From contig JBBRBB010000001.1 in assembly GCA_038206235.1 (NCBI GenBank), positions 186,001 through 250,000 of the forward strand: DNA of 64,000 bases. Direction: 5' to 3'. This document shows, piece by piece, positions 26,169-33,772 of the stretch. The stretch is from JBBRBB01 sp038206235. GTDB taxonomy: Bacteria > Bacteroidota > Bacteroidia > Chitinophagales > Chitinophagaceae. The stretch's first letter is position 1; the number at the start of each line of letters is the position of its first letter. The position numbers and the translations under genes are program-made. The notes under the pieces were generated by a model that saw only the letters and a list, made by a program, of their open reading frames with translations, ran no database searches and had not been told where the DNA came from.

Positions 26169-26475
26169 TTATCATAAGCCTCTTTTCAACACTATGTGCA
26201 GAATTGAGGCTTATTTTTTTGAAACACTTGCGAAATTTGGGGCTGTCTAAATACGTTGTGAAAGAACTAAGTTAGTTACAAATTTGAAAGCAATCACAAC
26301 AGTGAAATCACTTGCTATGTTCATCATCCATTATTAATGCGTAAAAAAGGGTGGCAAATGCCAGCCTTTAATTTATTTATAAACGCCGAGGGACTGCTTC
26401 TGCCTCAAATTGATAATCTATATTGACTGTAATTTCTAATAAAAACACCCACTATTTTTTGCCTGCATTTCTTAT

Positions 26476-26589
26476 TTATTTCTCAATTATAAATTTTACC
26501 TGCTCTTCCTGACTGCCGTTGTTTAATTGCATGTTATATACATCAGGTAGGAGGAGAGAATATAAATTTAGCTGGTAAGTGTTGCTACC
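26476..26589 (-). pseudogene. Remnant of a T9SS type A C-terminal sorting domain
   Basis: The minus strand encodes 37 residues ending in NMQLNNGSQEEQVKFIIEK then stop, preceded by NTYQLNLYSLLLPDVY. This is the pattern of the type IX secretion C-terminal domain (LPxGVYxxQL...xxxKFIIEK). The catalytic or binding part of the cargo gene is gone: the frame runs directly into the RhuM remnant upstream. Confidence 0.65.
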
Positions 26590-26714
26590 TTTTATTGCCT
26601 GTTTCTGCCATCTGGTTTTGCGAAAGCCACACCGTTTCGTTTTCCATTTTCACTTCTATCTTGGGTGTTGCCGCCTGGCGACTGGTAAATAATTATCTCT
26701 GATTGATTTTCCAT
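26585..26714 (-). pseudogene. Truncated, frameshifted RhuM-family gene
   Basis: From the ATG at 26714 the frame reads MENQSEIIIYQSPGGNT; after a one-base shift it continues KIEVKMENETVWLSQNQMAE. This joined sequence is the N-terminus of RhuM/virulence-type proteins, which continue into a helix-turn-helix. After QMAE the homology stops and the T9SS remnant begins. The gene (normally over 300 aa) is therefore both frameshifted and deleted after about 37 codons. Confidence 0.65.
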
Positions 26715-26743
26715 TTTATTTAAAAGCTTTTTTCTTTGAGTGG

Positions 26744-26770
26744 CAGTATGTCGTATTTTCCGACATACTG
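26744..26770. repeat. Perfect 10-bp hairpin upstream of the RhuM remnant
   Basis: CAGTATGTCG and CGACATACTG with a 7-nt loop, 30 bp upstream of the dead RhuM start. It could be a former operator or the hairpin of a lost gene. Confidence 0.45.
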
Positions 26771-26879
26771 AATTAATTATTGTGTTGTTTTTCTTTTCCC
26801 GATCACGACAATTTGCATTCCCCTTCAAAAAACCAATCCATTCATTATATCTGCTTCGTATTCGTCTTAGCGCCCTCAA

Positions 26880-26939
26880 CGGAAAAACGAAAAACGAAAA
26901 ACAGGAAACAGGAAACAAGAAACAAGAAACAAGAAACGG
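26880..26939. repeat. Filler tandem repeat (GAAAAAC / AGGAAAC / AAGAAAC units)
   Basis: About 8 degenerate 7-bp units in a row: GAAAAAC units, then AGGAAAC twice, then AAGAAAC three times. It lies about 50 bp upstream of the lepB promoter. Confidence 0.75.
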
Positions 26940-26975
26940 TTATACCCATTTAAGAAAACTTTGCACAGATTCATT

Positions 26976-27004
26976 TTGCAAGGCGGTTTATAATCATATT
27001 TTTG
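26976..27004 (+). promoter_or_regulatory. Candidate lepB promoter
   Basis: TTG at 26976-26978 and TATTTTTG at 26997-27004 are 18 bp apart, a good fit to the Bacteroidota TTG-N19-TAnnTTTG promoter. The lepB ATG is 20 bp downstream. Confidence 0.55.
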
Positions 27005-27023
27005 CCGCTCTAAATAATTTATC

Positions 27024-28532
27024 ATGGGGTGGCTTATTTTTATCCTTGGCGCTATTGGCTGGCATATTGGTGTGTATGGCATGTTTAAAAAAGCAGGCAT
27101 CGAACCCTGGAAAGCATTCATTCCATTTTATAATACATGGTGCATGGTGCAGAAATGCAGCATCAAAAAAATTTGGTTCTGGCTTCAGTTTATTCCCATT
27201 GCAGGGCAGTTTATCACTATTTGGATACTCATCATTTTTGTAATGCATTTTGGAAAATTTACTTTTCTGCAACATGCGGCAGCAGTATTCATTCCATTCA
27301 TTTATCTTCCTTATCTCGGTTTTTCTAAAGATGTTCGCTGGGGCGGAAAAGAAGTTGTTGCCCGCTATAAAAAATCCGTTGCACGGGAATGGGTTGATGC
27401 AGCCGTGTTTGCTGTAGTAGCCGCAACACTTATTCGTACTTTTATATTCGAGGCCTATACCATTCCTTCTGAGAGCATGGAAAAAACTTTGCTCGTAAAC
27501 GATTTTTTGTTTGTAAATAAAATGAGTTACGGCCCGCGTCTTCCAAACACTCCGCTTAGCTTTCCCTTTGTACATAACACTTTGCCGGGGATGCCCACTA
27601 CCGCATCTTATTTGAAATGGATACAATTGCCTTACAGAAGATTGCCGGGAACATCAGAAATTCACAGAAATGATGTAGTTGTTTTTAATGTACCCGTAGG
27701 TGATACCATTATTAACCTGACTGCTTATGGCAGTAAAACACTTTATTACGATGTATTGCGTACCACATACAATGGAAACCGGGAAGCACTGACGGCAGAT
27801 TTTCCCATTCTTATTCATCCCATGGATAAAACAGACAATTATATAAAGAGATGTGTAGGATTGCCTGGTGATAACTTAATGGTTAAAGATGGAAAGCTAT
27901 ACATAAATAATCAGCCCGCATACTTGCCAGATGATTCACAAATTGATTATATCGTTGAAACGAATGGCACTCCTTTTAGCAGTGATTTTTTTAAAGAGCA
28001 ATTACATGTTGATGTGGATGACGCTAATCAGCAACAGATAGGCGTATATCAAAGCAAGCCAAATACCTATACAATGAACCTTACACCGGTTGAAGCAGAG
28101 CTGATAAAAAAACAACCCAACTTTAAAAGTATGGAAATATACTCTTTAGATATACACGAACTTTTTCCTTTTGACAATGCTAATTTTCCATGGACTCCCG
28201 ATAATTATGGACCCATTCATATTCCCAAAAAGGGTGAAGTGATTACAATCACTCCGCACAACATTGCACTTTATCAAAGGCTGATTACAAAATATGAAGG
28301 CAATACGCTGGAAATAAAAAATGGCAATTATTTCATCAATAGAAAACAAACCAATGTTTATACTGCCAAATATAATTATTATTGGATGATGGGCGACAAC
28401 CGTCACCGCAGCCAGGACAGCCGCTTCTGGGGCTTTGTGCCCGAGACAAATATTGTTGGCAGAGCATCGCTGATATGGTTTAGCTGGGATAAGGGTCCGC
28501 GCTGGAACCGCTTGTTTAAAAGCATAAAATAA
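27024..28532 (+). CDS. lepB: Signal peptidase I
   Basis: 502 aa; removes signal peptides on the outer face of the inner membrane. Residues 1-100 form an additional membrane domain with 3-4 helices (DUF5684-like, ending PFIYLPYLGFSK), as commonly fused in Bacteroidota LepB. The S26 domain begins near 125 with its own TM. The catalytic Ser is Ser151 in IPSESMEKTLLV and the general base is Lys275 in NYIKRCVGLPGD. The box E-type motif GDNRHRSQDSRFWG is near residue 455. A long insertion lies between the boxes. It is followed by a clear terminator. Confidence 0.95.
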   Translation: MGWLIFILGAIGWHIGVYGMFKKAGIEPWKAFIPFYNTWCMVQKCSIKKIWFWLQFIPIAGQFITIWILIIFVMHFGKFTFLQHAAAVFIPFIYLPYLGFSKDVRWGGKEVVARYKKSVAREWVDAAVFAVVAATLIRTFIFEAYTIPSESMEKTLLVNDFLFVNKMSYGPRLPNTPLSFPFVHNTLPGMPTTASYLKWIQLPYRRLPGTSEIHRNDVVVFNVPVGDTIINLTAYGSKTLYYDVLRTTYNGNREALTADFPILIHPMDKTDNYIKRCVGLPGDNLMVKDGKLYINNQPAYLPDDSQIDYIVETNGTPFSSDFFKEQLHVDVDDANQQQIGVYQSKPNTYTMNLTPVEAELIKKQPNFKSMEIYSLDIHELFPFDNANFPWTPDNYGPIHIPKKGEVITITPHNIALYQRLITKYEGNTLEIKNGNYFINRKQTNVYTAKYNYYWMMGDNRHRSQDSRFWGFVPETNIVGRASLIWFSWDKGPRWNRLFKSIK

Positions 28533-28553
28533 CTCTCTTTAAAAATTCAACTG

Positions 28554-28586
28554 AATCCTCACTGCAAATTGGTGAGGATTTTTTTA
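28554..28586 (+). terminator. Rho-independent terminator after lepB
   Basis: Perfect stem AATCCTCAC / GTGAGGATT with a 9-nt loop, running into seven Ts, 22 bp after the lepB stop. Confidence 0.85.
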
Positions 28587-28605
28587 TGATGATGAATTTA
28601 TTTTT

Positions 28606-29091
28606 ATGAAAAAGCAAAAGCACAATTTTATTTACCAGGTATATGGCTCAGCCGATGAACTTTCTGAAAAAGACTTTCTTCTGCTTACAAAAGCAAGACA
28701 TGCTACAAAAGATGCGTATGCTCCCTACTCAAATTTTCATGTAGGCGCCGCGGCTCAACTCGCTAATGGCAGAGTAATCACAGCAACAAACCAGGAAAAT
28801 GCAAGCTACCCTGCAGGCATCTGCTCTGAAAGAGTTTTGCTTTCTGCTGCTGCTGCCTTATATCCTGCAGTGAGCATTCATACAATTGCAATCAGTTATC
28901 ACAACAAAAAAGGAAAAAGCAACAGACCCGTTTCTCCATGCGGCATTTGCCGGCAAAGTCTTCTTGAATACGAAGCGAGATTTCAGCATCCCATTCGCAT
29001 AATTCTTTCAGGAATGCGGGGAGAAGTGTATGTTATTCCAAAAGCAGGCTCCCTGCTTCCATTAAGCTTTACAGCATATGATATGAAGTAA
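28606..29091 (+). CDS. cdd: Cytidine deaminase
   Basis: 161 aa, close to the homotetrameric Cdd size. It hydrolyses cytidine and deoxycytidine to uridine forms in pyrimidine salvage. Zinc ligands are Cys73 (PAGICSERVLL, with the proton-shuttling Glu at 75) and Cys112/Cys115 (PCGICRQSLLEYE). APYSNFHVGAAA near residue 39 binds the nucleoside. The catalytic motif reads C-S-E rather than the common C-A-E, a conservative change. It stands alone, 20 bp after the lepB terminator. Confidence 0.93.
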   Translation: MKKQKHNFIYQVYGSADELSEKDFLLLTKARHATKDAYAPYSNFHVGAAAQLANGRVITATNQENASYPAGICSERVLLSAAAALYPAVSIHTIAISYHNKKGKSNRPVSPCGICRQSLLEYEARFQHPIRIILSGMRGEVYVIPKAGSLLPLSFTAYDMK

Positions 29092-29094
29092 ACG

Positions 29095-29124
29095 TTGGTC
29101 TGACCCCGTCCCGAGTTTGACCAA
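29095..29124. repeat. GC-rich inverted repeat
   Basis: TTGGTC and GACCAA enclose an 18-nt GC-rich stretch, unlike the AT-rich surroundings. It lies immediately after the cdd stop; no T-run follows. Confidence 0.4.
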
Positions 29125-29245
29125 GAATTTTGTTTAGGACCTTCCTTCCTTTATTTATTTTTTAATAAATTTTCGATTGTATCTAAGCATTGAAATTATT
29201 ATACATACAACCCCGAAAAAAATCGTGAAACTCCGTATCCTATAG

Positions 29246-29253
29246 TATTTTTG
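29246..29253 (+). promoter_or_regulatory. Candidate -7 box of the sdhC promoter
   Basis: TATTTTTG matches TAnnTTTG 35 bp upstream of the sdhC ATG. No exact TTG at the expected spacing was seen, so the call is tentative. Confidence 0.35.
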
Positions 29254-29287
29254 CAGCCATTGCTCACTACTCAACCTTTGTTAGTAT

Positions 29288-29977
29288 ATGACGTGGAAAC
29301 AAGTCTTCACTTCCGCAATCGGCAAAAAGATTACAATGAGCTTAACGGGAATTTTTTTAATTACTTTCCTTATTATACATGTAGGATTAAATGCTTGTAT
29401 CTGGGCAAATGACCATGGAGAAATGTTTAATAAAGCTGCGCACTTTATGGGTTCTACAATTGTTGTCAGAATTATAGAAGTAGGATTAATTGGTTTTATT
29501 TTTCTTCATGCCATACAGGGCTTAATACTGGAAGCGCAAAACCGCAGCAAAAGAGGCACGGGCTATGCCATTGATTATGGCAACAGGGGAAGCAAATGGT
29601 ACAGACGCAGCATGGGTTTGCTGGGCACTATTATTTTATTGTTTCTTATTATTCACTGGCTCCATTTTTGGATTCCTTCCCGTTTTATTGGTATTGATGA
29701 AATACAATATTCTCCTTATGAAAAGCCCATGCATAATTTATTTGGGTTAATGCAAACAACTTTTTCTCACTTGTGGGTGGTGATTGTTTATGTGCTGGCA
29801 TGTATTTCATTGGCCTATCATCTTGCGCATGGATTTCAAAGCGCATTCAGAACGCTGGGTGTAAGTAATAAACGATACAACCATATGCTATCAGTGATAG
29901 GTTATGCATTTTCAATTATTGTTCCGGCTGCTTTTGCCATGATGCCGGTAAGCATGTATTTAGGATGGGTAAAATAA
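29288..29977 (+). CDS. sdhC: Succinate dehydrogenase cytochrome b subunit
   Basis: 229 aa, the five-helix single membrane anchor of the Bacteroidota succinate:quinone oxidoreductase. It starts TSAIGKKITMSLTGIFLITF and has helices near residues 16-40, 60-82, 108-128, 160-182 and 205-225. Haem-ligating histidines are visible in LIIHVGLN, FLHAIQGL, IIHWLHFW and AYHLAHGFQSAF. It carries electrons from sdhAB to menaquinone. Its partners sdhA and sdhB lie 1.3 and 4 kb downstream, with foreign genes between. Confidence 0.92.
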   Translation: MTWKQVFTSAIGKKITMSLTGIFLITFLIIHVGLNACIWANDHGEMFNKAAHFMGSTIVVRIIEVGLIGFIFLHAIQGLILEAQNRSKRGTGYAIDYGNRGSKWYRRSMGLLGTIILLFLIIHWLHFWIPSRFIGIDEIQYSPYEKPMHNLFGLMQTTFSHLWVVIVYVLACISLAYHLAHGFQSAFRTLGVSNKRYNHMLSVIGYAFSIIVPAAFAMMPVSMYLGWVK

Positions 29978-30004
29978 ATTCTTGCTCTTTGAGTTTTTAG
30001 CTAC

Positions 30005-30081
30005 ACAACCATTTTTGGTTGTATTTTGGAAATACAACCATTAAAGGTTGTAAAAATAAAATACAACCATTTTTAGTTGTA
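30005..30081. promoter_or_regulatory. Three palindromic operators, 29-bp spacing
   Basis: Three copies of TACAACC-N6-GGTTGTA-type palindromes start their ACAACC half at 30005, 30034 and 30063, exactly 29 bp apart. The second copy is perfect; the third has AGTTGT in its right half. The right arm of copy 3 overlaps the TTG -33 box of the downstream promoter, so a bound regulator would block it. The SatD-like product carries its own helix-turn-helix, so autorepression is likely (inference). Confidence 0.75.
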
Positions 30082-30105
30082 TTCTAAAAGAATCCGCTAA
30101 TTTTG
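30077..30105 (+). promoter_or_regulatory. Promoter of the SatD-like gene
   Basis: TTG (30077-30079), 18 bp, TAATTTTG (30098-30105): a very good TTG-N19-TAnnTTTG match. The start codon at 30110 lies only 5 bp after the -7 box, so the transcript should be leaderless. Confidence 0.6.
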
Positions 30106-30109
30106 TTGC

Positions 30110-30754
30110 ATGACAAGAAAAAAGCTCTATGTTTTGCTGGGCGATGTAATAAATTCGAGAACTATTAGAGAAAGAAAAAACTTTGAGAAAAAATTGCAGG
30201 CAGCTTTAGAATGGGCAACACTTCTATATAGCAGCACGTTCAAGGCGCCTGTAACAAAATGGAAGGGACTCGATGAAATAGCAGCCATAATACATGACCC
30301 GCAAAACATATACGATATGATGAAGGGAATAAATGAAATGATTTATCCAAACAAAATACGTTTTGTGCTGGTGCATGGTAATATTGAACTTATTAAAAAT
30401 AAGCCTGTTTCGGAATTAGATGGTGATGCTTTTCATAAAGCCGCCTCGCTGATGAACGAATTGAAAAAAGAAAAATTTATTTTTAAATGCTCAGGAATAA
30501 CAGAAGACAAGGACAGGGCTCTTGAAAATCAAATCAACATGGGTTTTTTGATGAAAAGCAAATGGACAAAAAAGCAAGCTTTACTCTATTCATTATATTA
30601 TAAAAACGGCAGCCAGGAAGCAACAGCTAAGAAACTTAAAATATCTCAGCAATCCGTTTCTAAAACACTCAAGTCTATAAATGGGTTTGAAGTAATACAG
30701 CTGGAAAAAAGAATAAATAACTGGATACTCACTTATTATCGCTCTGCAAAATGA
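30110..30754 (+). CDS. SatD family protein with C-terminal helix-turn-helix
   Basis: 214 aa. The N-terminal domain (YVLLGDVINSRTIRERKNFE, then FKAPVTKWKGLDEIAAII) fits the SatD family, found first in a Streptococcus acid-tolerance locus and of unknown biochemistry. The C-terminus (GSQEATAKKLKISQQSVSK, about residues 163-181) is a sigma-region-4-like helix-turn-helix. It therefore probably binds DNA, most simply the three palindromes just upstream. It overlaps the next gene by 4 bp (ATGA) and sits between sdhC and sdhA. Confidence 0.75.
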   Translation: MTRKKLYVLLGDVINSRTIRERKNFEKKLQAALEWATLLYSSTFKAPVTKWKGLDEIAAIIHDPQNIYDMMKGINEMIYPNKIRFVLVHGNIELIKNKPVSELDGDAFHKAASLMNELKKEKFIFKCSGITEDKDRALENQINMGFLMKSKWTKKQALLYSLYYKNGSQEATAKKLKISQQSVSKTLKSINGFEVIQLEKRINNWILTYYRSAK

Positions 30755-31167
30755 TTAATTATATTATTATACTTGGTGCCTATTTATTTTTGATGCTTAC
30801 CAGTGGCAGAATTATACGAATCGTATTAAGAAGCGTAGCGCATCAAACGCTTGAGAAGGCAGCAGAAACAGATATAAAAGAAGACGAAAATGAAGAAGCA
30901 GAAAGTAAAAGAAGAATAAGCATAGGCTCAATCATCGGCAAGTGTGAAAATTTAATTGTACTCACATTTATTCTTTTGCAGGCATACACTGCACTGGCGT
31001 TGGTATTTACCGCCAAAACAATTGTGAGAAAAGAAGAGATAGAAAAGAACAGCATCTTTTTTCTTGCAGGAACAATGATTAATGTTACCTATTCAATTAT
31101 TACAGGTTTTGTTTTGAAAATAATATTGGTTGAAAGAAACTTTGATATTTTAGACGCTTTAAAATAG
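30751..31167 (+). CDS. Small membrane protein, partner of SatD-like gene
   Basis: 138 aa with four hydrophobic segments (residues 3-20, 68-90, 105-120 and about 122-132) and a charged loop rich in Glu/Lys at 37-57. The middle part (GKCENLIVLTFILLQAYTAL followed by AKTIVRKEE) resembles the C-terminal half of DUF3307 proteins, which often accompany SatD genes. It overlaps the SatD-like gene by 4 bp, so they are co-translated. Function unknown; a truncated DUF3307 relative is the best guess. Confidence 0.6.
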   Translation: MINYIIILGAYLFLMLTSGRIIRIVLRSVAHQTLEKAAETDIKEDENEEAESKRRISIGSIIGKCENLIVLTFILLQAYTALALVFTAKTIVRKEEIEKNSIFFLAGTMINVTYSIITGFVLKIILVERNFDILDALK

Positions 31168-31207
31168 TATGCAGAAAAAAGTTCAGAACGTTGAAGAGTG
31201 CAACGAA

Positions 31208-31235
31208 ACGATAAACGATAAACGATAAACGATAA
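31208..31235. repeat. 7-bp tandem repeat (ACGATAA x4)
   Basis: Four perfect ACGATAA units ending 9 bp before the sdhA ATG, so the repeat occupies the place of its ribosome-binding region. Copy number is likely to vary by slippage. Confidence 0.85.
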
Positions 31236-31244
31236 ACTGTTCAC

Positions 31245-33215
31245 ATGCTTGAAGCAAAAATTCCTTCCGGGTCTGTAGATGAAAAATGGACATATTATAA
31301 AGGTCACTGCCGGTTGGTAAATCCTGCCAATAAACGCAATCTCGAAATAATTGTTGTTGGTACCGGTTTGGCGGGAGCTTCTGCCGCTGCTTCATTAGGT
31401 GAATTAGGATACCAGGTAAAAGCTTTTTGCTTCCAGGATTCTCCGCGCCGTGCACACTCTATCGCTGCGCAGGGTGGCATTAATGCAGCAAAAAATTATC
31501 AGAATGATGGCGACAGCGTTTACCGTTTATTTTATGATACTATAAAAGGCGGAGACTACCGTTCAAGAGAGGGCAATGTGCATCGTCTTGCAGAAGTTAG
31601 CGTGAGCATCATTGACCAGTGTGTAGCGCAGGGCGTTCCGTTTGCAAGAGAATATGGCGGATTATTGAGCAATCGCAGTTTCGGTGGCACACAGGTGCAA
31701 AGAACATTTTATGCTGCGGGGCAAACAGGTCAGCAATTATTAATTGGAGCTTATCAGGCGCTTGAGCGGCAGGTTGCATTGGGCAATGTAAAAATGTATT
31801 CACGTCATGAAATGCTTGAAGTAGTTATCATTGATGGCAAGGCACGTGGCATAATTTGCCGCAACTTAATTACAGGTGAATTGGAAAGATTTTTTGGTCA
31901 TGCGGTATTGTTGTGCACCGGTGGGTATGGCAATGTATTTTATTTATCAACGAACGCAATGGGCTGCAATGTTACTGCGATTTGGAAAGCGCATAAGGCA
32001 GGCGCCTATTTTGGAAATCCATGCTTCACACAAATTCATCCAACATGTATTCCTGTAAGCGGCGAGCATCAAAGCAAGCTTACATTGATGAGTGAAAGCC
32101 TTCGCAATGATGGAAGAATATGGGTTCCTAAAAAGCAAAGTGATACACGCAAAGCAAATCAGATTCCGCAGGATGAAAGAGATTATTATTTGGAAAGAAG
32201 GTATCCTGCATTTGGAAATCTTGTTCCAAGAGATGTTGCCTCAAGAGCGGCAAAAGAAAGATGCGATGCAGGGTATGGTGTAGGCTCAAGCAAGCAAGCT
32301 GTATATCTTGATTTCGCTGCAGCCATTGAACGGTATGGAAAAGGCGAAGCAAGTAAGCAGGGAATTGAGAATGCATCAGATAAAGAAATTCTTAAGCTCG
32401 GTAACGAAGTGGTGAATGAAAAATATGGTAACCTGTTTGATATGTATGAAAAAATAACAGGAGAAAATCCTTACCAGGTGCCGATGAGAATTTATCCTGC
32501 GGTGCATTATACAATGGGAGGATTATGGGTAGATTATGAATTGCAAACAACCATTCCCGGTTTGTATTGTTTGGGTGAAGCAAATTTCAGCGACCATGGC
32601 GCAAATCGTTTAGGCGCAAGTGCATTGATGCAGGGATTGGCTGATGGATATTTTGTGATTCCATACACAATAGGGAATTTTTTGGCTGATGAAATTCGCA
32701 CTGCACCAATTTCAACAACACATCCTGCATTTGAAGCTGCGGAGAAAATGGTTGCAGAAAGAATTAATAAATTGATAAGTGTGCAGGGTTCTGAAACTGT
32801 TGAAAGCTTACACAAACGTTTGGGAAAAATAATGTGGGATAAATGCGGCATGGCAAGAAATGCAGAAGGGTTGAAGCAGGCGATTACTGAAATAAGAAAT
32901 TTGAAAAAAGAATTCTGGAGCAGTGTGAAAATTCCCGGAGGAGTTTATGAGATGAATCCTGAATTAGACAAAGCCGGTCGGGTTGCAGATTTTATTGAAT
33001 TAGGAGAGCTGATGTGTATAGATGCATTGCAAAGAGAAGAGAGTTGCGGGGGACATTTCAGGGAAGAATATCAAACACCCGATGGCGAAGCATTAAGAGA
33101 TGATAAAAGGTTTATGTATGTGGCAGCATGGAGGTACAAAGAAGATGGATGGGATTTGATTAAAGAAGATTTGAAATATGAAGAGGTAAAACCGACGCAG
33201 AGGAGTTATAAATAA
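31245..33215 (+). CDS. sdhA: Succinate dehydrogenase flavoprotein subunit
   Basis: 656 aa; oxidises succinate to fumarate with covalently bound FAD. The FAD-binding dinucleotide fold is IIVVGTGLAGASAAASLGEL near residues 30-50. The flavinylation site is RAHSIAAQGGINAAK, with His at about residue 69. Substrate/catalytic motifs include HPTCIPVSG, NLVPRDVASRAAKE and the capping-domain VHYTMGGLWVDY. The length and the C-terminal GGHFREEYQTPDGEA fit the Bacteroidota/Chlorobi type. It is preceded by a 7-bp repeat instead of a recognisable RBS. Confidence 0.95.
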   Translation: MLEAKIPSGSVDEKWTYYKGHCRLVNPANKRNLEIIVVGTGLAGASAAASLGELGYQVKAFCFQDSPRRAHSIAAQGGINAAKNYQNDGDSVYRLFYDTIKGGDYRSREGNVHRLAEVSVSIIDQCVAQGVPFAREYGGLLSNRSFGGTQVQRTFYAAGQTGQQLLIGAYQALERQVALGNVKMYSRHEMLEVVIIDGKARGIICRNLITGELERFFGHAVLLCTGGYGNVFYLSTNAMGCNVTAIWKAHKAGAYFGNPCFTQIHPTCIPVSGEHQSKLTLMSESLRNDGRIWVPKKQSDTRKANQIPQDERDYYLERRYPAFGNLVPRDVASRAAKERCDAGYGVGSSKQAVYLDFAAAIERYGKGEASKQGIENASDKEILKLGNEVVNEKYGNLFDMYEKITGENPYQVPMRIYPAVHYTMGGLWVDYELQTTIPGLYCLGEANFSDHGANRLGASALMQGLADGYFVIPYTIGNFLADEIRTAPISTTHPAFEAAEKMVAERINKLISVQGSETVESLHKRLGKIMWDKCGMARNAEGLKQAITEIRNLKKEFWSSVKIPGGVYEMNPELDKAGRVADFIELGELMCIDALQREESCGGHFREEYQTPDGEALRDDKRFMYVAAWRYKEDGWDLIKEDLKYEEVKPTQRSYK

Positions 33216-33254
33216 TAAATTGTTGTATGGTTAAATTGTTTAATTGTTATAATC

Positions 33255-33635
33255 GTGGAGCAAAAGAAATTTTTGAAACTTAATGATATTGAAGCTTATA
33301 AAATTGCATTTCATTTAAGTAACTATGTTTGGATTATTATTTAAAAATGGGATTTGTTTGCAAAACGTACTTTAGGCGAACAATTTGTGGATGCGATTGA
33401 TAGCATATCAGAAAATCTCGCTGAAGATTTGGTAGATATAATAAAAAAGATAAAATAAAATTTTAACAGATATAGTCAAGGCTCTATGAATGAATGTTTC
33501 GACTGGAATCAAAAAGCAAAAGTAAGAAAGCTGCTTTCAGAAGAAGAATACAATCATATTTTTTTTGAATTACAAAAACTTCCAAAAGCAATTAATTCGC
33601 TTATTGCATTCACAAATCAAAGACTTAAACTATAA
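33255..33635 (+). pseudogene. Degraded four-helix-bundle protein (23S rRNA IVP family)
   Basis: The plus strand reads FLKLNDIEAYKIAFHLSNYV, then an in-frame TAA (33342), then KWDLFAKRTLGEQFVDAIDS in the same frame. A -1 shift near GAAGATTTG brings RFGRYNKKDKIKF into frame, and a +1 shift restores the original frame for RYSQGSMNECFDWNQKAKV and the end (FTNQRLKL). Thus one nonsense mutation and two compensating frameshifts in an otherwise full-length family member of about 125 aa. It is inserted between sdhA and sdhB. Confidence 0.75.
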
Positions 33636-33655
33636 ATAACACTTTAACAATTTAA

Positions 33656-33772
33656 CAATTTGACCATTTAATACAGGATTGGATAGAGCTTCATAAAGTA
33701 GAATTGTTTGCTAATTTTGAAGAAGCACAAAAAGATAATCCCGACATTAAACCTATTAAACCATTATTATGA
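33656..33772 (+). pseudogene. C-terminal remnant of a DUF4160 gene
   Basis: An open frame encodes DWIELHKVELFANFEEAQK and ends PIKPLL-stop, the conserved C-terminus of DUF4160 proteins. Its TGA overlaps the ATG of the DUF2442 gene (ATGA). The N-terminal half is missing: a filler repeat (TTTAACAATTTAACAATT) sits where it should be. DUF4160 and DUF2442 are usually adjacent, so this is a broken pair with the second member intact. Confidence 0.6.

Larger units (their letters stand above)
25830..27023. other. 1.2-kb gene graveyard
   Basis: No intact gene. It holds, in order, an orphan C-terminal coding fragment (25998-26168), a stretch of featureless AT-rich DNA (26170-26470), a T9SS sorting-domain remnant (26476-26589), a RhuM N-terminal remnant (26585-26714), a perfect hairpin (26744-26770), a filler tandem repeat (26880-26939) and the lepB promoter. 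The region reads as repeated insertion and deletion between the ABC genes and lepB. Confidence 0.7.

Noticed and set aside
26740..27243. Plus-strand open frame running into the lepB start region
   Set aside because: It crosses the graveyard, the filler repeat and the lepB promoter and overlaps the lepB start in another frame; no protein-like signal.
26994..27626. Minus-strand open frame of 210 codons opposite lepB
   Set aside because: Shadow of the conserved lepB N-terminal half; Cys/Asn/Lys-rich without domain features.
30005..30081. Short regularly spaced repeats resembling a CRISPR array
   Set aside because: Only three units of 18-20 bp, each itself a palindrome, with 9-10-bp gaps and a promoter overlapping the last. 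Too short for CRISPR; fits operators.
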